NCBI GenBank assembly: GCA_964023275.1
Contig: OZ029918.1
Coordinates: 32,005,281-32,069,280 of the forward strand
Direction: 5' to 3'
DNA: 64,000 nt
DNA from: Norana najaformis
Lineage: Eukaryota; Annelida; Clitellata; Crassiclitellata; Hormogastridae
The notes below the pieces were generated by a model, which saw nothing but the letters and a program-made list of their open reading frames with translations, had not been told where the DNA came from and ran no database searches. The position numbers were made by a program, and so were the translations under genes. Positions 51,180-62,175 of this stretch are shown one piece after another; within the stretch, counting starts at the first letter, position 1; each line of letters starts with the position of its first letter.

Positions 51180-51320
51180 ATCAGATTGTATTGGATCATG
51201 CTGGATCAAATCGGATTAGATCGTACTAGATGGGATGAGAATGGATTGGATTGAACTGGACTGGACTGGATCAAACTGGATAGGATAGGATTGGATCGAT
51301 TTAGATCGAATTAGATAAGC
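51180..51320 (+). repeat. GGATT/GGATC-type degenerate repeat
   Basis: TGGATTGGATTGAACTGGAC-like units with many variants. Confidence 0.75.
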
Positions 51321-51789
51321 TAAGTGTGGGCTATATAATTGTCGATGTACCTTGTTCCATGAATAGATCTGTCTTGTCCATCGGATAGCCAGATGCGGCG
51401 ATTGACTCGGCCTCGACCAGAATATTCGCACAGAATCTGCACCCGAGGCGATCCGTTAACTTCCGGACTTTCCCGGAGAAACAGCCAAACTGCGCAGAAA
51501 TGTCTCTTATTTACACAGGATTCTATATATTTATTTAACACACATTTAAATTAATTTCTTATCCAAGGTAGAAATTTTCTCGCAAGATTTAAAAACCTCG
51601 GCATACAGCTCGAAGACATCTCAGTATGAGTTCAATGTCCAGAGATGCCGTTTAGGGAAAACAAGATCTGGTTACCGGGAGACCAGCGAAGGAAGGAAAC
51701 AGAGAAGCTGCTGCGGCAGGTTGTAATTAGGTTGTGGAAAATTGGAATACGATGTATTTGATGAATCAGGGTATAATATGTAAATGCAA

Positions 51790-52045
51790 AATGTAAATAT
51801 ACACGTTTTTCTATAGCGACCGTATGGCCTCGACCTTGCTTATGTTTTCAGTGAATCGAACGGGTGAGATCTTTCACCACCACTGCCCATTTGAATGGGT
51901 GTCATGCCATTTAAGGTCCCCGTGTACGAACCGTGCTAGTCCGAGATTCAAATCTCTAAAATATAGCAACTGTCGGTATACAAACCGGCATTCTCACGCA
52001 CAGATGCGTCTTGACGTACGCTTTAACCAATGTAGCTATTTAGCA
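51790..52045 (-). mobile_element. tRNA-derived SINE, family A, copy 7
   Basis: - strand copy with A-box region TAGCTACATTGGTTAAAGCG, body ATGACACCCATTCAAATGGG (a diverged signature) and tail GGTCGCTATAGAAAAACGTG followed by TATATTTACATTTTGCATTTACA in two pieces. Confidence 0.75.
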
Positions 52046-52109
52046 GGTACTGCTTCTTCCACACCTGCTATTTGCAAGAAGAGAGGAGTAGATGAAGACC
52101 AGTTGCTTA

Positions 52110-52380
52110 AGACAACCCCGAGAGGCAGGCATGGGTATGAAAAGTGCGCGCCTTTTCTTTCTTAGCCTCGGTATATGAGGACGAGTGGCTAGTCCTCTCC
52201 CTCGCCGCATGATCTTCCCATCGAAAGTGTACGATCGGTGTACTTATTTTATAGCTGAGTTCCTTTGAGGCGTAAGTAGAGCAGAAATATAAAATATTTT
52301 CTGCCCAGACGGAGATTTGAACTTGAAGACCTCTGAGTTGACAGACCAGTACGCAAACCACTAGGCCATCGTGCGCTCAA
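52110..52380 (-). mobile_element. tRNA-derived SINE, family E
   Basis: - strand head: GATGGCCTAGTGGTTTGCGT (A box) and CTTCAAGTTCAAATCTCCGT (B box). The body matches 16370-16640 and 20405-20780. Confidence 0.65.
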
Positions 52381-52439
52381 ATTGCAAATAATAGTAATAA
52401 AACAAAGCGAAAGACAATCGTCTTAGAAATATAAAATAA

Positions 52440-53518
52440 TCCCATCACTGTTATTAATCCTCCAGGACCGACAGCTATCGCCTGAGTGGCTAACTCCTTC
52501 CTAACGTTGTTCTTCAACTGATAGATTTTCTTTGTCGATATTTTCATTCGTCAGCTCTTGTACAATTACTGTCAAGTAAAAGGGCGGGAACTGAGTGGCT
52601 CAGCTGTTTGGACTGGAGAAGGGAATAACCTCGGTTGGGGTGTAGTCAATAGTTGCCTTGGTTACGAAAGCCGTGGATGCGCTGCATAAGGGGTTAATTG
52701 GGTTTGTGTCCGCTGAAATTCATGATGTTTTTATACAAAGAAGACCGTTCTTCTCAACAATAGGGGACCAATATGAGTGCACAATATGCGTTTATAGTAT
52801 TTAATGTAAGGCAGATTACAGCAAGATTAGGTAAGGTGCGGCAAAGTAAAGTAAGGTAAGGTATGGTAAAGTAAGGTAAGGAAAAATAAGATTAGAAAAG
52901 GTAGGACACTTGAGGTAAGGTAAGTTAAATTGAGATAAGGTAAGATCATGTATGTAGGCCAATGTAAGATGAGATAAGGCAAGATTGCTTAATAATATAC
53001 GCAACTTTTGCTGAACTAATATATATATATATGTATATATATTGATTAATTATATACAAAACTGTTGCTGAACTAATATATATATAAGCATATATTGCCT
53101 ATGCAAGAACAGCTTTATAACAGCTATATATAATTCGACTCAAGTGTAGCTCATCATGGTGGTGTTATTGCACTGGTCTAATTAATAGCCAATAAAGGCT
53201 CCATATAAATGCGCATTTGTCTACCGCTGTTCCGATTTCCGTGTAGAAGACTTGATGCGTCAGGGTATAATGTTGATATCCGGGTCTTGTCATCAGCTTC
53301 CAGCATCCTCGAGACACTCGACATTGCTGCTGCGTCTTCCCGCTATTACACAGATTCAAATCATGCAGTTACAAAGCAGAAAATGCCTGAAACTGCCGTT
53401 GCAGTTGAGCGCTACAGCTCTCTCCCGTGAGGAATATGCATGTATGCTATGAGCAACTGTAAAGCCGTGAAGGGAAATTAGTTGGTCAGGTTTATTCAGT
53501 TTGACAGAAATTGGTTAT
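52440..53518. other. intergenic, nothing recognised
   Basis: Contains an AAGGTA-type degenerate repeat (52830-52985) and TATATA runs near 53018-53090. Short frames at 53165-53452 on both strands lack support. Confidence 0.5.
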
Positions 53519-53690
53519 CTAATATAATCTAATCTATACCGCCGTTATCATGATGCCCAAGCATCGAAACGGTGATCGCTTTAGCCAGCGCCATAGTCAA
53601 AAGTCGTAAATCGTTGGAGAAGCCAGGGTGAAATACAGGTCAGGGAAACCAGAAGTCAGGCTGCGGTGGGTAAGAAAGTTGAAATAGATA
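53518..53690 (-). mobile_element. SINE family F copy
   Basis: + strand order: ATCTAATATAATCTAATCTA, CCGCCGTTATCATGATGCCC, AACCAGAAGTCAGGCTGCGG. Best preserved copy of this family here. Confidence 0.65.
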
Positions 53691-53699
53691 AATCAGAGG

Positions 53700-55065
53700 T
53701 TAAGACCTGAACGACACTAAAAACCTGGTAGAAAGCACATACTGGATGGACAGTTAATTGCAACCCCTTGGACCAGCACCACCGAGAAGGCCAGAGAGCC
53801 AAACACTGCCTTGGTGCGAGGCACAGCAAGAGTAATAGGTTACAGCGAGACAACAGGAATGTAGCCCCAGGCTCGAAGTTTCGGTCTGAAGAAATACTTC
53901 TCGAATAGATTGACCAATGTCTCTGTCTCATCTCGGTCTCGTCTCGGTCTCGGGGTGGGACGTCTTTGGTCTCGGTCTCGGTTCCGATGGTCTCATGGGC
54001 ACCCTGGCAGACAGACACATACACGTGAGACCGTTAGCCACAGCACTCGCCAAGCGTGGACTGTAGCTGTCGCCAAAACCCCGGTCACAATCCCATCTAT
54101 TATAGATACGGAAAGCACACAATTAACTTGTAAGCAAATCCCCGGGAGATTCCGCGGGCACTGGCTCTGTCAGTGAGGACTAGATGACCAGCCGGCTTTG
54201 GCTGCTTGAGGCTGACTGATGCAGTGATAGACACAGCAAAATAAAGCTTGTACAGTTGTTCCAAAGCCACAATAAATCAATTTTTAATTATGAAATAAGC
54301 GAGCATGATGAAAATGCATTCATTCACATATCTAGACATTTGTACAGCTCCTTTTAAAAGTGTCAAGGCTCATAAAATAGTAACAAATGGTTAAGGCTAA
54401 ACAATCTACTGCTGCCAAACCCTATTTGTATGAATGTGTACATTCACACGAATAGAAGAGAAATAAAGTAGAAAAAGGACAGAATTGAAATGGAACTTAT
54501 TCCATATAAATTACCTATTTCAGGTAAGAAGATGCCAGCACAGACTTCACTACGAGAAGACACCGTGACATAATTCACCGTAGAGCACTAGAGACCTTGA
54601 CGATATCTTCTTTGTTTCAGGTTCATGTTTAATTTTGACTTTTACGGTAAGATCCTCACAAGGTTTTTGCCATATTTGTATCTACGTATTTTTAATTTAT
54701 TACAATGTCATATAAACATTATAACATTAACTACATTGCATAAATGGATATTTTAACGATGCTGTGCTGCGGTTAAGCTACTAGGGTTGATTTACTACAT
54801 GAACTTCTAGCTGTGGGGCTGAGATTTTTGTTTTAATAAACACTACCTGGTTCCAAACAGTTCCGTGAGGCAGTCGTCTGATTGCGATTCCTTCATTGCT
54901 TCCCCTTTAACGATCGGACGAACAACATCGGATGAGTTGACCTTGCGAGGCGGATAGGACAACGACCAGAAGCCACGTGCTAAGATAGCGTTTAGTCCTT
55001 ACAGCAGAACAACACCGGTAAAGAGGTCTAAATATTTAGGCTTCATGATTAAACTTTATTATTAT
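53700..55065. other. intergenic, nothing recognised
   Basis: A GTCTCGGTCTCG repeat at about 53925-53985 explains the open frames there. The rest is AT-rich with no gene seen. Confidence 0.5.
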
Positions 55066-55069
55066 TAAT

Positions 55070-55165
55070 TAGTAACTTCTATAGCGCTGGTGGTTTACAT
55101 CGATCGATAGCGCACCAAAACCAAGCTGTAATCAGGCCCATATCTAGAAGATCCGTCCCCTGTTA
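55070..55165 (-). mobile_element. SINE family D 3' end joined to LINE fragment
   Basis: - strand: CTGATTACAGCTTGGTTTTG, GTGCGCTATCGATCGATG, then CCAGCGCTATAGAAGTTACT and AATTAATAATAATAAAG. Confidence 0.6.
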
Positions 55166-55648
55166 CAGAGAGAAGCAGCCAGAACCTCAAATGTCTTGGT
55201 ACCTGGAATAGGTAAAGTGAATCTATGTAGTGGAAGATATGATTTGAAAAGAAAAGGAAGTCCCCCACATTTACCAACGCATCGAGGCTCATTTAGGATA
55301 GAGAAAGTTGGCGGAATGAGATCCGAAAATGAATGCTAGTGTATCATTAGGTTGAAACCAGATCTCTTTAAGAGTAAGTATATGTAAGGAATGCTCATAG
55401 AGAAAGTTAGGTAGAGTTGCAGATTTATTCCGGAGAGAACAGATGTTCATTTGGCCGATGTTTAGGTTTTGAAGCCTGACTGGTCCTGGATTTGTTTCAC
55501 TATCGCCAGTCAAAAGAAGCAACAGAAACGTGTACCATGAAATTGCGTGGCAAGGAGTAGTAGAAGTTCTACACGAATCTGGACTAAAACTAAAGCTAAA
55601 ACATTGAATTTGCAATGAACAGATATTAAACAACCTAGATTTTGGCAA
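55165..55648 (-). pseudogene. CR1/L2-like LINE 5' coding fragment (endonuclease start) with 2A-like motif
   Basis: The - strand frame 55648-55289 encodes 119 residues: a hydrophobic segment (FLLLLLTG, about residues 41-48), the 2A-like motif GDSETNPGP (48-56), then VRLQNLNIGQMNICSLRNKS and ILTLKEIWFQPNDT, the start of an AP endonuclease domain. After a frameshift near 55289 the domain continues (KCGGLPFLFKSYLPLHRF) to about 55165, where family D tail sequence begins. The element lacks the rest of the endonuclease and all reverse transcriptase. Confidence 0.75.
55481..55504 (-). other. 2A-like ribosome-skipping motif in LINE fragment
   Basis: DSETNPGP fits the D-x-E-x-N-P-G-P consensus, with glycine before it. 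It lies at residues 49-56 of the 55648-55289 frame, just before the endonuclease domain. Confidence 0.8.
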
Positions 55649-55790
55649 TAAATTGGGACCGGACCTGGCTTCACATCAATAGTGTACAGCTATTGTCTTA
55701 TTGTACTGTCAGCACAGTTGCGGTTGTCCACGTTGTCTCTGTTGCACATATTTTAGCTTCTCTGACAACACTTACTGTTGTAGTATGTAG

Positions 55791-55888
55791 GTTGTATCTG
55801 CCTGATCGTCGGCATAGCCCTGTCGCTGATGCTATCGGCTTTGCGTTGGATCATCTGAATGCGACTCACGATGGCATCCGGCAATCGT
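55791..55888 (+). CDS. possible exon, ligand-binding-domain-like (weak)
   Basis: A 98-nt open segment between an acceptor (TTGTAGTATGTAG) and a strong donor (GTAAGTCC) encodes DAIGFALDHLN, which resembles the first helix of periplasmic-binding-like receptor domains (as in class C GPCRs). No partner exon was found upstream or downstream, so this may be chance. Confidence 0.2.
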
Positions 55889-55934
55889 AAGTCCCTGTCC
55901 TCCCCCCGCAGCCGCGGTATTAAGACTGACAGCT

Positions 55935-56660
55935 GCCCTAAGGAGGCACAAGAAATTAAACATTATGACCCTTAAAACAGACCTCGACCCTTAAAACAGA
56001 CCTCGACCCTTAAAACATACCTCGAAAAATAGGCCGACTATCGATAGCAATAACAATAAACACAATAAATTTCAATAAACATATGCAACACGTGAAATAC
56101 ACCTCAAAAATACTGTCAATAGCAATACATATTAATAACAATACGATAACAAACATTGTACTACTGTAACTGTTACTGACATGCCATATAACATAACATA
56201 ATACTATAACATAATTATAATACAACATAATATAATAACATAACATAATATTATAACATTAATACAATAACATAACATAATAATATAACATAACATAATA
56301 ACATAACATGATAACATAACAATAATACTAAAACATAATATAGCACAATATAACATAATATACTACACTATAACAACAAAATATTATAACCTAATATAAC
56401 AAAATATACATGTAATGACATGATAACAATATAATATAATACAGTTTAGTATAACAGGAGTGGCATGCATTCTATATGCCATATACCTGCATACTTTTAT
56501 ATATAACATTATATCTATAGCGGCATAAATTTGTATATAGAGTGAGAGATTCTATATGTGTATATTTATATGTGTAATATTATGTATATCTACGTACATA
56601 TAAAGGCAAGTCGCTCCTATTACAATCATCGCTGATATCATTTGCCAGCTTTGGCGTGGA
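55935..56660. repeat. ATAACA/TAATA-rich AT repeat region
   Basis: ATAACATAACATAAT units dominate 56190-56440. A triplicated GACCCTTAAAACAGACCTC lies at 55968-56025. Confidence 0.85.
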
Positions 56661-57029
56661 CGGTCTCTCAGCTTGGCCATGGGATGGCGCAGTTGACCGT
56701 GAATTGGGGGGACCCCGGGCACTGATGGGACGAAGCCCCCAATCGCCAGGCAACAAGTACTAGACTCTGGTCGGCGACTACACTACTGACGTCTGACGCA
56801 CTCTGAACCGAGTCGGATCCGACAATAATCCGATGTATCGTCGCAGGCAAATCCCTCCAATCCCGCTCCATGAATGCTAAACACATCCATCCAAATAAGT
56901 AGATCACACGCTCCAAGGCCGGTGAAGCTCAATCTCCTGCTGCTACTGCTCAAAATGCGCTACATAAATGGCCCCTTACACTGCATTATATCGGTGGCAA
57001 GAATGATTCTCCGTAGTCTTTAGTTATGT

Positions 57030-57200
57030 GAAACAGCCTACATATGTTAAACAGTCTCCACAATTATGTTAGACAATCTGCACATGTTAAGCAGCCTACA
57101 TATGTTAAACAGAACAGTCTGCATATGTTAGACAGCCTACATATGTTAGACAGTCCGCACATGTTAAACAGTCTGCTTGTGTTCAACAGTCGCCATATTT
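57030..57200 (+). repeat. degenerate TACATATGTTAAACAGTC repeat
   Basis: About eight imperfect 17-20-bp units such as CATATGTTAGACAGCC and CACATGTTAAACAGTC. Confidence 0.85.
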
Positions 57201-57780
57201 TAAACGCATGGCCTATGCTTATACAGCATAGTGTAATATATTGAATATTTGTACAAGGCTTCAGAGGGCAAACATAAGTGTAGTACTTGTACTATTTCTT
57301 GATAGCAAAGTACTTATGCCTTGGTACTATGTACCGAGTATGACGCTCTGGACAACGTTAGACTGCATAAAGGTAATTCACAGTCAGGCCGTAGGTCAAG
57401 GTCAAGGAACGTAGGAACATATGAAGGTTTGGAATGACCTCGGACAAAGAACATTTCAAGACAATCAAAAATCCAGTTTATACACGTCACAACTAAGACA
57501 GACACAGATACAACTGAAGAGACAGGGGTCCAAATATCCTAGACATGTCCTGCATTCTGAAAAGACTTAATATTGATTATTTTTAAAATATTAAAATAAC
57601 TTAAACAGGCTGTGGCAGCTCTTAAAATTTGCCAGAACCCTCAAAGTACGATTGCAGTGCTTTGGAAAAGTCCCATCGTCCAGTCCTAGTTCTTTCGAAA
57701 TTTAGGGCAGATGTGTTTGTTGGCTTCTCTTTCTAGTGCAGTAGGAATTATTACCGTTGCGACTACTACTATTATTATTC

Positions 57781-57854
57781 GTCTCACTTGTGGGGTATGG
57801 GATACTTTATGTGTTATTTAATACATAAAGTATCCCATATCCCACAAGTGAGAC
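57781..57854. repeat. near-perfect 32-bp inverted repeat (hairpin)
   Basis: Arms GTCTCACTTGTGGG...TACTTTATGT pair over 32 bp with one mismatch around a 10-nt loop (GTTATTTAAT). Confidence 0.9.
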
Positions 57855-58105
57855 GTGGGGAAGGCGCTCATTTCCTTTTCTTTAGGCCCTTGATCCGGCA
57901 GTGGACGAATCCCAATGCCCTGGACATGGGGTCAGCGCACCGCAGGACTTGCCGTTTACCTCCCAGCTTACGTTGTTACCAAAGTATACTGCTTGGTGAC
58001 AGAGGCACGGTATGGACAAAAAACTTGCCCACAGTCGTAACACGAAGTCGAACCCGCGACCGCATGATTGTTAACCAAATGCATTACCGATAGACCACCT
58101 TGTCG
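57855..58105 (-). mobile_element. tRNA-derived SINE, family G
   Basis: - strand head: GGTGGTCTATCGGTAATGCA (A box), GGTTAACAATCATGCGG, TCGCGGGTTCGACTTC (B box). The body is related to 12100-12345. It begins exactly at the right arm of the hairpin. Confidence 0.6.
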
Positions 58106-58385
58106 CAATAAGTAATAAGGTGATCTTATACCGGACTTGCTGTAGTCATATTTGAGATGCAGCCGACATTTCGGTGTATACAACAAGGGACGAGATTGGC
58201 AAGGAAGAGACAAGAGGATCAGTCTCTGGAGCTATTCCCGACAGGCAGCCATTGATATGAAGTGCTAACAGCTTCAATTTCTGACTGGGCACAAGTGGAA
58301 CAGAATCATAAAAATAGAAGCAGGATATAAATGAGCAGTTGTTGCTGAAAGTAAATGGTAACTGAGAGATTTGTCTTTGCTCATC

Positions 58386-59006
58386 TTACTTTACATACGC
58401 TAAAATAGCCAACAAAAGGCTGTTGATAAGCGACGCCGTAAACTTATTGTTAGAGTTGGTGAGGATAAAAGAGATGGATTGGAATACCAGTTGTTCTTTT
58501 CGCAGATGATTAATGTCGGTGAATTGCCTTGTTCCTGTGATGCGGATTATTCTGTCACCTAGAAATCAAGAGTTTTCCATGCCGATGGTAATCAGCTAGT
58601 CGAAAGGGATTTGATAATTTGATTCGTTAATGGCCTCAGCTACGACGATAGCGATAATTGTTGTCATCAATTCACAAAGTAAGTGTATACCTTCTACGAT
58701 TCGAGATCCGATTATGGCATCGAGGTTGAGTTTGTTTTCCACTCTTTCCATGAACGCCAATCCATTTTCCATGGCTGCCAAGACCTTCTCCAGCAGCTCC
58801 AGTGTACCGTCGCTTGCCAGGGATGACGCCCGGTGAAATGACGCCTGCTTCCGCAGCTGGTCTTCGCTGGACGCCGGAGATGGGTTTCCTGAGGAAGATG
58901 CGGAGAACGGGGATGGGAAGACTGACGCCAGCTGCAAAGAGGAGCAGCGGCGAAAGCAGGGAAGTCCGGAAAAAAGGAAGAAAAGACAAAAGCATAGCAC
59001 AGCCAT
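58386..59006 (-). CDS. candidate small secreted protein, two exons, unknown family
   Basis: Exon 1 (59006-58691) starts at ATG with a signal-peptide-like run (MAVLCFCLFFLFSGLP), then a Ser-rich stretch (about 32-62) and an amphipathic helix (LELLEKVLAAMENGLAFM, about 70-88, then ERVENKLNLDAIIGSRIVE). It ends in phase 1 at a GTATAC donor. A phase-1 acceptor (TGATTTCTAG) at 58559 opens a second segment, 58558-58386, of 58 codons to a stop, giving 162 aa. A GTAAGA donor overlaps that stop, so further exons are possible. I do not recognise the family. The helix and leader argue for a real gene; exon 2 is weaker. Confidence 0.4.
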
Positions 59007-59134
59007 CACAAGTCTACGGATGCTCTGCTGCTAAAAAAGATTACATACACACATAATCCATATCATATACAGTAATATTGTATTGGCAGTTTTACATGTT
59101 ATATGAAGGCTTATGTACTATATGTATGTCACTA

Positions 59135-59222
59135 TTATAATAATAATAATTATTATTATTATTATTATTATTATTAACATCATCATCATCACCACCACCA
59201 TCATCATCATCATCATCATCTA
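59135..59222 (+). repeat. AAT/TTA/ATC trinucleotide tract
   Basis: AATAATAATTATTATT followed by ATCATCATC and ACC runs. Confidence 0.9.
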
Positions 59223-59292
59223 ATCTAATCTCCTATAGCGCCGTTATCATAATGAACAGGCGATGGTCGCTTCAGATGGTCGCTTCAGACAA
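59218..59292 (-). mobile_element. SINE family F 3' fragment
   Basis: + strand: CTAATCTAATCTCCTATAGC, GCCGTTATCATAATG, GATGGTCGCTTCAGATGG. Confidence 0.55.
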
Positions 59293-59459
59293 TTAGCGGA
59301 TTTGCTGCCCAACTAAACTCGATTCTCCTTGAAATCCTGAATGGCATATACCTACAAAGCCTACAGTTGCGACAAGCTCTTTCCAGCCCTGGTACGACTC
59401 GGATAATGCTGCTGCCAGACTGCTCCGCAGCCTGCTTGAAAGGTGTTGGCGATGCTCTC

Positions 59460-59680
59460 ATCTACCTTTCCACCACCTCACATCCAGTGCCATCATTTTC
59501 GTAAACATATTTCTGTAGCCAAAAGCCACGTGTTTATCTCGTCTTGTCACTGCACTACTTATCGTATTCATTAAAGTATCCATATGTTTATTGAAGTCGC
59601 CCGTAATTACAAGTTCAGTTGAAGATAAACAGCGGAAGCACAAACAATGATTGGAATTCAGCAAAACAGTCTGAGAGTGA
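59460..59680 (-). pseudogene. LINE endonuclease fragment (GDFN motif)
   Basis: The - strand frame contains STELVITGDFNKHMD, with GDFN at 59601-59590, the conserved metal/phosphate-site motif of AP-like LINE endonucleases. The flanks are decayed. Confidence 0.6.
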
Positions 59681-60079
59681 ATTGAAACCAAAATAATAAG
59701 CAAATTGGTTCTCAGAAACAGCATCATCATAAACATTATCCGCATCATCATCATTATCATAAGCATTATCATTATTTCATATTATGTATAAATTATATTC
59801 ATATTGTGCGTCATAATTGTTATTTTGCTATGGCCTATGTTAATATATTTTTTTATAAATTATAATTATGTTAGAAAGACCAAATGCCTAGTAATTGCAT
59901 GCTTAGTAAACGATCCACCTTTTATTTTGTTCCTTTGATCGTTCGGCAGCTTTTCCCTGAATCTCCAAAGAATTGAAGAGTTGTTTCCTTTGGTGTGACT
60001 TCTCGACAAAGAATCTCTTTTGAAGTGAGTTCAATCGGTCGTTGTTCGCAAATCGTAGGCCTAATTCTGCATCCTGCAC

Positions 60080-60081
<2 letters not shown>

Positions 60082-60121
<40 letters not shown>

Positions 60122-60122
60122 T
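60082..60122 (+). repeat. (ATT)n microsatellite
   Basis: Pure ATT units, about 13 copies. Confidence 0.95.
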
Positions 60123-60129
60123 AAAATTT

Positions 60130-61100
60130 GTAACGCGCGCAAAGTCACTACGTAGCTAGTTATAGCAAGACGGCCGGTTTAAATACCTGCTTGCAAAAGT
60201 AGTTTCCTCTGGCATCAGACACTAAGTGTTGCTAGACAATAGTAACAACTTGCACTGTAAAGCAGTCACTGTGGCTACGAAGACAGTAATGTGGCCCTTA
60301 AACTAATCAAGTTACTGAATCAAAATTACTGTGCTTCTAATTAAGCTAATAATAATCTGATTCATAAATATCCTATTGTCTATGAGCGTTTTAATTTTTT
60401 TAAAGCCAGCAGACGCGATGACCCTTCCTTGTCTTGTCGAAGTAAACCTCGTTTTGCTTGTCGAACAAAAATCGTCTCAGACAAGACAACGACAGCAGCC
60501 GAGACGCCCTCTGTGATTGGCTCACACTGCGCATGCGCCTATCTGACCAGAGTTCTCTGCGCCGTTGTCGTGTTCTATGCATGTAGACTATAATCGTAAA
60601 ATAGTGTAGCATCGATGCATTTAAATCATATATGTATATACATAATATTTGAGTGTGCATGTGTATGTATAGGCCTATACGTGCATATGAATTTATGTAT
60701 GTAGCTCGTGTGCAACTGTGCATGCATGGTGTATGTGAATATATACAGTTATGGTTGAATAAATCATGTAGAGCTTCTACCCACAGTCAAAGTCTTCTTA
60801 TCCCACCGATTGTGGTCGATGTCAACGGCCCTGGAAGCCATAAGGTGTCGTTAAATACTGGATGCTACTACTATTGCTACTACTATTGATACTACCACTA
60901 ATGCTGCTGTATTTCTACTATCAATACAATAACTACTACATAAGGTGTCGCTAAACACTGGATACTATTACTATTGATATTACTACTGATACTGCAACTA
61001 ACTCTGATGTATTACTACTACCGCTACAACTACTACTGATACTAATACTACTACTACACATCTGGACATGTACAATGGTGGATCTAGGGCCACGACGGCC
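60130..61100. other. intergenic with TACTAC-type repeats
   Basis: No gene recognised. CTACTACTAT units and a duplicated ATAAGGTGTCGTTAAATACTGG-like segment (two pieces, near 60838 and 60940) occupy 60838-61060. Confidence 0.5.
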
Positions 61101-61115
61101 TCCATAAGAGTTTAG

Positions 61116-61211
61116 CAGCCAGTGCAAGATGAGAATGAGATTGAAGAGGACAAAGAGGAGGTGAACAAGAGTGGATCTGTCAACCCCTACGGTTATGCAT
61201 CCCTAGACTCA
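61116..61211 (+). CDS. possible acidic exon (weak)
   Basis: After an acceptor-like TAAGAGTTTAG, 96 nt are open and encode an acidic, hydrophilic stretch (QDENEIEEDKEEVNKSG, then SVNPYGYASLDS) ending at a GTGGGA donor-like site. No neighbouring exon is recognisable. It could be chance. Confidence 0.2.
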
Positions 61212-61554
61212 GGTGGGAGAAGTCATGACAGGTGTTCTCGATTTGCAGGTGGCCATGCGTGCAGATCGAAATATAATCCGTGTTTTTTTTCTATTTCTGC
61301 ATATGCTTCTCTTCGCAGCAACGCAAAGGAATTTGTCGGAAACAAGGTGTTTTCAGATTGTGGAGCAGTTCACGCGGAAAACTGAGCGAGACAGAACGAA
61401 TCTGATTCTATGGCTAGCTTTACAGAACAGCTGCACCGCTGTCGGCTATTGACTTACGCTGGCGCTGCCTTCATTCCAGCCACACATCACTTACTTATTA
61501 CGTTACATTGCATTACTTATTTAGTTACTGTATTCTTGTGCCATGGCGTGCGCG

Positions 61555-61830
61555 ATATATATAGTCTAGTGGTTACGTGTCAAACAAGAAGAGGTCGATG
61601 TTTCAAATCCCCGTCGGGATAGAAAGATCTTCGAAATTTCTTCTGCACATGAGCCCTTAGCGAACTCTCTAGAAAACTAGGTACACTGACCCTTCACTGT
61701 TGCCCTCGTATGCCGCGGCTAAGAAAGTGGGGTCGCTAGCACCTCGCATCCATGGTCGCCTCCAGATCATGGTTAGCTTAATTGGGGACTGCTCTTCCCC
61801 TCATCTCACTAACCGGTTCAATTCCACACA
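61555..61830 (+). mobile_element. tRNA-derived SINE, family E
   Basis: Head: TATAGTCTAGTGGTTACGTG (A box) and CGATGTTTCAAATCCCCG (B box). The body has CCCTCGTATGCCGCGGCTAA and TTAGCTTAATTGGGGACTGC as in the 20405-20780 copy. Confidence 0.65.
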
Positions 61831-61834
61831 CCAT

Positions 61835-62008
61835 CCAACATAGCCATCTGACTGTCTGCCTGCCCCACTCAAGGATCTTGACCTGGATTCAAACTCTTCC
61901 TGCATACCGATTTTGTTTTGACTGAGCGCCTTTGAATCAGCTGGTTCCCGCGACTTAGCTTTCGCTGGGCGCTGTAGAAATCTCGAGTTTACGATTACGT
62001 TACGAGCG
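61835..62008 (+). mobile_element. SINE family B copy (sense)
   Basis: GATTTTGTTTTGACTGAGCG, CAGCTGGTTCCCGCGACTTA, GGGCGCTGTAGAAATCTCGA, then GTTTACGATTACG tail. The best sense-strand example of the family. Confidence 0.75.
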
Positions 62009-62024
62009 TTATAAATTTTCGCAA

Positions 62025-62056
62025 TAATAGTAATAATAATAATAAATATAAATAAA

Positions 62057-62092
<36 letters not shown>

Positions 62093-62175
62093 CAATAATA
62101 ATAATATTATTATTAATTAATAATAATAATAATAATAATTATTATTATTATTAATAATAATAATAATAATAATTC
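62025..62175 (+). repeat. AAT/TTA trinucleotide tract
   Basis: AATAATAAT with inverted ATTATTATT blocks; can fold on itself. Confidence 0.95.

Noticed and set aside
56668-56916. 82-codon - strand frame in a GC-rich patch
   Set aside because: No recognised domain; may be a decayed repeat such as a solo LTR, but no second copy is present to show it.
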